Shown: piece after piece, positions 10,401 through 12,801 of the stretch
Numbering within the stretch: the stretch's first letter is position 1
Layout: each line of letters opens with the position of its first letter
Assembly: GCA_943704415.1 (NCBI GenBank)
Contig: CALSCO010001694.1
Span: forward strand, 1-12,801
Length of the DNA stretch: 12,801 bases
Direction: 5' to 3'
DNA from: Parvularia atlantis
Lineage: Eukaryota; Opisthokonta; Rotosphaerida
The notes under the pieces: model-generated
Database searches by the model: none
The model's input: the letters and a program-made list of their open reading frames with translations, nothing else
Told to the model about the DNA's origin: nothing
Made by a program: the position numbers and the translations under genes

Positions 10401-12703
10401 GTGCTCGAGGACATGGTGCGCGACACGGTGTACGGACCTGCTGCTGCTGCTGCCGAGGCGCCCGTGGCTGCAGATGAAGCTGGCGGTGGTGCGGGACGGT
10501 CGTGCCTTGCGGTGCTGGCTGACCCTGCGTCAGATGGCGCGTCCGAAGCGCCGCCGTCCGCCACACCGACGCCCAACAATACGCCATCGGACGCAGTGCT
10601 GTACACGCCTGCCGCAGCGCCCAGTGGTGCGCTTGCGCCCGCCGAGTCGCTGTGCGGCCCTCCTTGACGATGTTCGGCAGGCATTGTTACCCCCACCGCG
10701 GCTGCGATGGCTACCGGGCGTGTGGGAGAGGACGAGCACAGTCGCCCTGACGAGAGCATGGACGGGAGTGACGACGGCGAGGCAGGTGACACGGCCGTGG
10801 ACGGCGCAAGCACGCCCGGCACGCTCAACACGGACGAGGAGCTGTGCGCACCACTCCGCGCTGTGACTGCGCAGGTGCTCACGACCCTCCTCCGCGTAGC
10901 CTGCGGCTGACGCAGGAGCCGGCACCGAGCGCCGGGCGGCTGGAGCCGTCGTCTGGCTGCAGCGTGACGTCGGACGCGTGCGCGGTGCGGCGGTGGCGTT
11001 CGATGCTCCCGCCGCGGCTCACCGTGGGCGCAGGCCGAGCACGAGCAGTACAGGCAACTCAACAGCGCGCTTGACACGTTCTACGGGCACTTCACGGCGC
11101 TGGTTCGCGGCACGCGTCGCGTTTTGCTCGGGGCGACTCACGGTGTTGCCCCGCGCAGATGTCTGAGCTGGTGACCGCGCACGCGGCTGCGATCAGCTCA
11201 ACGTCGTCGGTCACGTCCGCGACGTACCAGACGCACGCGAGTCAGCCGCCGCCCAACACGCGTACGCTGCGCCTCGGCCTGACGCGTCGCGGCTGACGCG
11301 TTCGGGCAGTGTGGATGAAGTCGTTCGTCGAGTACTTCCTGCTACTGCGCGAGGTTGTTTTGCTGGGCTTGTCGGAGGTGCGGCCTTCGCAGTGTGCTGC
11401 GCGTGCGCGCGCTCACGCACTCGGACAGCGGAAACGCCTGATTTGCAAGAAGGTCGTGTCGCGCCTAGTCGACTTTCTGAACGAGGAGCGCCCGATCCGG
11501 CGGCGGCTGTCGACCGCGGTGCGTGGCGATACGCGGACGGCGATGGCTGAGCGCGCCCCCGTGCAGCCGAAAGACGAGCCCGCGTCACCCCAGATGGGCC
11601 GTGCGGTCGTGCGCGACCTGTCGTTCCAGCCGGCGTTTGAGGTGCGCGCGCGCGTGGCCGCCCTGCGGACGCTCATGCGCGTGCGCGCGACACGCCAGGC
11701 CCTCAGTCTGCTTGTGCGCTCGTGCGACACGGTCGGGCGCCAGGACCCGTGCGGGTGCGCTCCTGGCGGCGCGTTGTCGGCCGCTGATGTCCGCCGCAGC
11801 GCATCGCCGCTGAGCATCGGCGACGGCCTGGTGCAGCTGCCGCCCGCGGAGGAGAAGGCGCTCTTTGACAAGGCACGGCGGCATGCCGTGTGCGCTTCCC
11901 GGCTGAGCACTCGCTGCAGACGTTCTTGCTGGGCATCATCCGCGACGGCGTTTACCTGGGCGACTTCCTGCCCATCCTCGAGTACTGGTGCTGGGGGAAC
12001 CGCGGTGCGTGCACATCACACGCGCGCTCGCGCGGCACATAGCGGCGGCTGACTTTGTGTGCCGCGTCAGCCCTGTCCAAGCTGCTGGTGAACCTGACGG
12101 TGGACAACATCCACGTGGGGAAGACCGAAGTCATTGAGCAGTTTCTGCGCGTCCTGTCGGTGCGGCGCGTGAGGGAGGGCCTGGTCAGGTCTGACACACG
12201 CGCGCACGCGCATTGGAAGATGGTGCTGCAGATCCAGGACTCACTCGCGAGCTGGCGCGAGGACTACCCGCTGTCGACGCTGCTGGGTGTGGCGTCGGAG
12301 AGCGCCGGCGACCGCGCGCTGGTGGACGCGTTTGTGCGGTGGGCGTGCGGCCTGACGGAGCGGCGGTGCGTCCCTGTGCACGCGCGTGCACAACGGCTCG
12401 GCTGAGCGTGCGCCGCGCGGCAGGCCGGGCGTGCAGCTCTGGCTGGTCAACAACAAGCCCAAAATGCAGGAGCTCCTGCGCGACGCCGGCTGGGACAGGC
12501 GCAAGATCGACATGGCGCTCGGCTCGCCGCTTGACTTCCTCAAGACGTACCCGGTCGTCAAGGTGTCTCCTGCGCCGGCCGGGGCGGGAGGCGTTGGCGC
12601 CGGGAGCGCATCGGGCGGGACCGCAGCAGGCGCGGGCGCGGCGCAGAGCGGGTCGAGCTTTGCGGCGGCGAACGTCGCGCTGGCGAGTACGATGGCATTG
12701 TGA
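308..12703 (+). CDS. USP34: Giant USP34-like ubiquitin carboxyl-terminal hydrolase, 60 exons
   Basis: This is a deubiquitinating cysteine protease (peptidase family C19) that cleaves the isopeptide bond after ubiquitin Gly76. The spliced product is about 3,038 residues, closer to animal USP34 (about 3,500) than to USP9X (about 2,550). Family assignment rests on the Cys box GNTCYINSLLQQL, QQMDVQEF, the CAHC and CSTC zinc pairs, the His box GTADSGHYYSF, and WFEFNDSRVHPFD followed by ECFGG, which is a USP34-like arrangement. Stretches on either side of the protease (EVIWDCLV; RIFSVGSEFTDDYE; PMCKSETARR; CMWFLSQ; IIRDGVYLGDF) also resemble USP34 from memory of the family; no alignment was run. 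The chosen start is ATG 308 (context caatcATGG); an in-frame ATG at 392 (Met29) is the alternative. The end is TGA 12701-12703. Summed exons equal 9,117 nt, an exact multiple of three. In animals USP34 acts on axin and in DNA-damage signalling; the role here is unknown. Intron coordinates are given in the regional entries. Confidence 0.9.
1476..3163 (+). CDS. Exons 2-12: first armadillo/HEAT-like solenoid block
   Basis: Encodes about residues 373-748. My introns are 1426-1475, 1558-1602, 1755-1807, 1851-1928, 2022-2077, 2183-2240, 2319-2372 (GC donor), 2481-2536, 2634-2690, 2756-2811 and 2965-3013. Splicing gives continuous helical protein, for example KYFVAWLKQSKFVQLL, then LLVLMAEHEQFGVDEIDLLW, then RTLLCGRCIENIARF. 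These resemble the matching USP34 segments in order and spacing. The stretch 2537-2755 encodes a poorly conserved, Ala/Pro/Ser-rich insert, like the long disordered insert at this point in animal USP34. Three boundaries are uncertain. Intron 2 may end at 1605 instead of 1602. Intron 3 may be the 29-nt 1755-1783. The donor of intron 10 may be 2717 (a better gtgcgt match, also in frame) rather than 2756. Confidence 0.8.
2319..2372 (+). other. GC-AG intron (intron 7)
   Basis: The donor reads AAG|GCACGT and the acceptor GCAG. The length (54 nt) is a multiple of three with no in-frame stop, so retention is formally possible. Removing it joins VVYLIEQK to IEAVRERD, the better match to the solenoid. 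A GT donor at 2323 would break the frame. Confidence 0.65.
3222..4589 (+). CDS. Exons 13-21: second solenoid block (IWDCLV region)
   Basis: Encodes about residues 749-1061. Introns are 3164-3221, 3311-3358, 3482-3540, 3671-3718, 3866-3920, 3996-4047, 4111-4165, 4244-4296 (GC donor) and 4385-4443. Joined text includes HQGEVIWDCLVANAASDAER, LAGLPFLWDVALKTPSTDVA and FVLSCIERIASSMAED, all of which look like the USP34 region just before its ubiquitin-like domain. Splice phases agree at every junction. The acceptor of the 3311 intron is a triple AG at 3358, 3361 and 3364, and any choice keeps the frame. The block ends in a basic run, KKAKK, before the next GC-donor intron. Confidence 0.82.
4244..4296 (+). 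other. GC-AG intron (intron 19)
   Basis: The donor is AAG|GCACGG, with CTGAC near the 3' end and acceptor GCAG. It moves the frame from 2 to 1, so it must be spliced. GT sites at 4254 and 4258 have the wrong phase. Removal joins SPGMKKK to LRQKTRESFV. Confidence 0.82.
4590..4661 (+). other. GC-AG intron (intron 21)
   Basis: The donor is AAG|GCGCGC and the acceptor ACAG. The 72-nt length is in frame without a stop, so this call is weaker. The intron-like text has low coding quality, and the only GT donor nearby (4610) has the wrong phase. Confidence 0.6.
4662..5278 (+). CDS. Exons 22-24: ubiquitin-like domain with internal insert
   Basis: Introns are 4590-4661 (GC donor), 4875-4935 (GC donor) and 5113-5165. 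Residues about 1095-1209 form a ubiquitin-like fold: LLTLNLTILQRKHANLPVVL as the first strands, LAPTDTLATLKAAV as the helix start, RIFSVGSEFTDDYE as a later strand and turn, then TLAELGLADGQKVYAYVS as the last part. A Ser-rich, probably flexible insert (RQRSGSVDQLELDSSSS) sits between the helix and the third strand. USP9X and USP34 carry such a domain at the same place upstream of the protease. Family knowledge suggests a regulatory or substrate-positioning role; nothing here shows it directly. An acidic tail, ADDDDLDLPD, follows. Confidence 0.82.
4875..4935 (+). other. GC-AG intron (intron 22), inside the ubiquitin-like domain
   Basis: The donor is AAG|GCGCGC and the acceptor ACAG. It is 61 nt, changes the frame from 0 to 1, and frame 0 reaches a TGA inside it. 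Removal joins LKAAVTAK to IERARAQ. Confidence 0.8.
5279..5328 (+). other. GC-AG intron (intron 24)
   Basis: The donor is CAG|GCGCGC, with CTGAC, and the acceptor GCAG. It changes the frame from 0 to 2 in phase 2. The GT at 5287 has the wrong phase for this acceptor. Confidence 0.75.
5329..7763 (+). CDS. Exons 25-32: linker and third solenoid block before the protease
   Basis: Encodes about residues 1229-1916. Introns are 5279-5328 (GC donor), 5468-5526, 5847-5900, 5955-6005, 6979-7037, 7135-7189, 7315-7363 and 7489-7535. It starts with a Ser/Lys-rich linker (SMSKKTSSHSKKRSVDASW), then helical text such as HFDRLYQLLSAPESVAAKSW and RYQFLYKLHVLQALARDNP. One exon, 6006-6978, runs 973 nt without an intron and includes a Pro/Thr-rich stretch (APETPPTPPPTTTTG). 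The last part, NTLVGLLQLLTAVFALVDG and HVEPMCKSETARRTAMQLL, resembles the segment just upstream of the Cys box in USP34, which supports the short introns at 7315 and 7489. Confidence 0.83.
7822..9497 (+). CDS. Exons 33-41: USP (C19) catalytic domain
   Basis: Introns are 7764-7821, 7957-8008, 8136-8199, 8294-8360, 8459-8505 (GC), 8566-8615 (GC), 8747-8796, 8905-8971 and 9269-9330. The domain spans about residues 1924-2300. The nucleophile is Cys1934 (codon 7874-7876) in GNTCYINSLLQQL. QQMDVQEF (around residue 2014) follows. Zinc-finger pairs are Cys2059/Cys2062 (CAHC) and Cys2103/Cys2106 (CSTC). LAIHLKRFEFDYE and FPLELDMYPYT are the core strands. The His is 2209 (codon 9096-9098) in GHYYSF, and the third triad residue is Asn2235 (codon 9174-9176) in FNDSRV. 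Asn at this place occurs in active USPs such as USP2. The domain closes with YNAYMLFYERV. All key residues are present, so an active enzyme is likely. A charged insert separates the second zinc pair from the His box. Confidence 0.93.
8459..8505 (+). other. GC-AG intron (intron 36), inside the protease domain
   Basis: The donor is GAG|GCACGT, with CTGAC, and the acceptor ACAG; 47 nt. It changes the frame from 2 to 1. The GT at 8463 has the wrong phase. Removal joins CSQSVE to PFIMLSIEV, the expected strand of the USP fold. Confidence 0.85.
8566..8615 (+). other. GC-AG intron (intron 37), inside the protease domain
   Basis: The donor is AAG|GCACGC, with CTGAC, and the acceptor GCAG; 50 nt. It changes the frame from 1 to 0, and frame 1 hits a TGA inside it. 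Removal joins VQDGLK to MFVKEEVLDG, just before the second zinc pair. Confidence 0.87.
9498..9541 (+). other. GC-AG intron (intron 41)
   Basis: The donor is GAG|GCACCA, with CTCAC, and the acceptor GCAG. At 44 nt it is the shortest intron in my model. It is phase 1 and changes the frame from 2 to 1. Confidence 0.72.
9542..12703 (+). CDS. Exons 42-60: C-terminal helical region
   Basis: Encodes about residues 2322-3038. Introns are 9498-9541 (GC), 9720-9775, 9934-9987, 10116-10184, 10290-10349 (GC), 10489-10533, 10627-10680, 10896-10962, 10978-11033, 11103-11158, 11262-11309, 11378-11428, 11519-11566, 11642-11698, 11755-11799, 11873-11919 (GC), 12005-12070, 12160-12231 and 12366-12423. Recognisable blocks are SFVWNLAHADW, CMWFLSQAGSVARDVFILCP, ICKKVVSRLVDFLNEE and FLLGIIRDGVYLGDFLPILE, which resemble the post-catalytic helices of USP34. 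Between them, 10350-10895 encodes a low-complexity acidic and Ser/Thr/Pro-rich insert (TPTPNNTPSD; DESMDGSDDGEAGD). The protein ends in a Gly/Ala/Ser-rich tail. Animal USP34 continues for several hundred residues beyond this point. Boundaries between 10875 and 11310 are the least certain. Confidence 0.75.
10290..10349 (+). other. GC-AG intron (intron 45)
   Basis: The donor is GAG|GCGAGT, with CTGAC and CTCAC, and the acceptor GCAG. Reading through meets a TGA, so splicing is required. The GT at 10294 has the wrong phase. Removal joins KMVKLFRE to VLKRVVDE. Confidence 0.8.
10963..10977 (+). CDS. Probable 15-nt microexon (exon 49)
   Basis: The five codons RDVGR lie between a 67-nt intron (10896-10962, donor gtagcc) and a 56-nt intron (10978-11033, donor gtgcgc, CTCAC, acceptor gcag). 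All three junctions are phase 0, so the frame holds with or without the exon. Including it gives LLRRDVGRAEHEQ, close in length and character to the matching stretch of USP9X and USP34. Skipping it would leave one 138-nt intron, far longer than the other introns. Confidence 0.5.
11873..11919 (+). other. GC-AG intron (intron 56)
   Basis: The donor is AAG|GCACGG, the same hexamer as in intron 19, and the acceptor GCAG; 47 nt. It changes the frame from 2 to 1. A GT donor at 11888 would fit the phase but leaves a 32-nt intron, shorter than any other here. Confidence 0.7.
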
Positions 12704-12801
12704 GAAAGAACGTGTGCTGTGAGATGTTATGTGCAGTGCTGTGGCGGGATGCGGGGCGGTGCCCGACCGGCGCAGGTCGTGGTGCGGTGGCGGGCCGGGG
12801 G
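12704..12801. other. 3' flank of the USP34-like gene
   Basis: There is no open frame of note and no AATAAA signal. The first 40 bases are rich in TG (tgtgctgtgagatgttatg), which may be 3' UTR or a GU-rich processing element. The remainder is G-rich. Confidence 0.3.

Noticed and set aside
10875-10915. A 41-nt GT-AG intron after the codons TAQ
   Set aside because: It would remove VLTTLLR, which looks like conserved helix, and leads into a poor frame before AEHEQYRQ.
11241-11309. Donor at 11241 for the intron ending at 11309
   Set aside because: It is in phase, but gtcagc is a weak donor. The gtacgc at 11262, also in phase, matches the donor at 3866 and gives 48 nt.
11888-11919. A 32-nt GT-AG intron instead of the GC-AG intron at 11873
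   Set aside because: It is too short for this gene. The GC donor shares its hexamer with intron 19 and gives a normal length.
308-12703. A bacterial or phage gene cluster of many small ORFs
   Set aside because: The ORFs change frame at GT/GC...AG boundaries and join in phase into one family protein. There are no ribosome binding sites or independent starts.
308-12703. A decayed pseudogene with many frameshifts
   Set aside because: Each frame break coincides with a consensus intron, the summed coding length is a multiple of three, and all catalytic and zinc residues are intact.

Overview
The window is GC-rich nuclear DNA from a eukaryote, most likely a unicellular one with a compact genome. 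The evidence is one very long plus-strand gene cut by many tiny introns, with coding regions that prefer C or G at third positions. There are no bacterial operon features, rRNA or tRNA genes, transposons or CRISPR arrays. The species cannot be named from the sequence; a GC-rich protist (an amoebozoan, for example) is only a guess.

The layout is simple. Positions 1-307 are an upstream flank. It holds a possible last exon of a neighbouring gene (6-194), two perfect short hairpins (103-151) and a small A/T island, TTTAAAAA, at 215-222. Positions 308-12703 are a single gene that I resolve into 60 exons and 59 introns of 44-78 nt. The spliced coding length of my model is 9,117 nt, an exact multiple of three, giving about 3,038 residues and a TGA stop at 12701-12703. 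Positions 12704-12801 are 3' flank.

The product is a giant ubiquitin-specific protease of the USP34 / USP9X / USP24 class, and the text most resembles USP34. In order it has: an N-terminal helical region with an Ala/Pro-rich linker; a long armadillo/HEAT-like solenoid; a ubiquitin-like domain near residues 1095-1209; a second helical stretch; a complete USP catalytic domain near residues 1924-2300 (Cys box GNTCYINSLLQQL, QQMDVQEF, two CxxC zinc pairs, His box GHYYSF, FNDSRV); and a C-terminal helical region with acidic and Ser/Thr/Pro-rich inserts. The protein should remove ubiquitin from substrates recruited by the solenoid.

The most unusual feature is the splicing signal. Introns follow a strict pattern: GTGCGY-like donor, CTGAC or CTCAC shortly before the acceptor, CAG end, and no pyrimidine tract. 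Ten of the 59 start with GC instead of GT. In eight of these ten the reading frame or a stop codon rules out a normal GT donor. All ten GC donors directly follow an exon ending in AG. A probable 15-nt microexon lies at 10963-10977.
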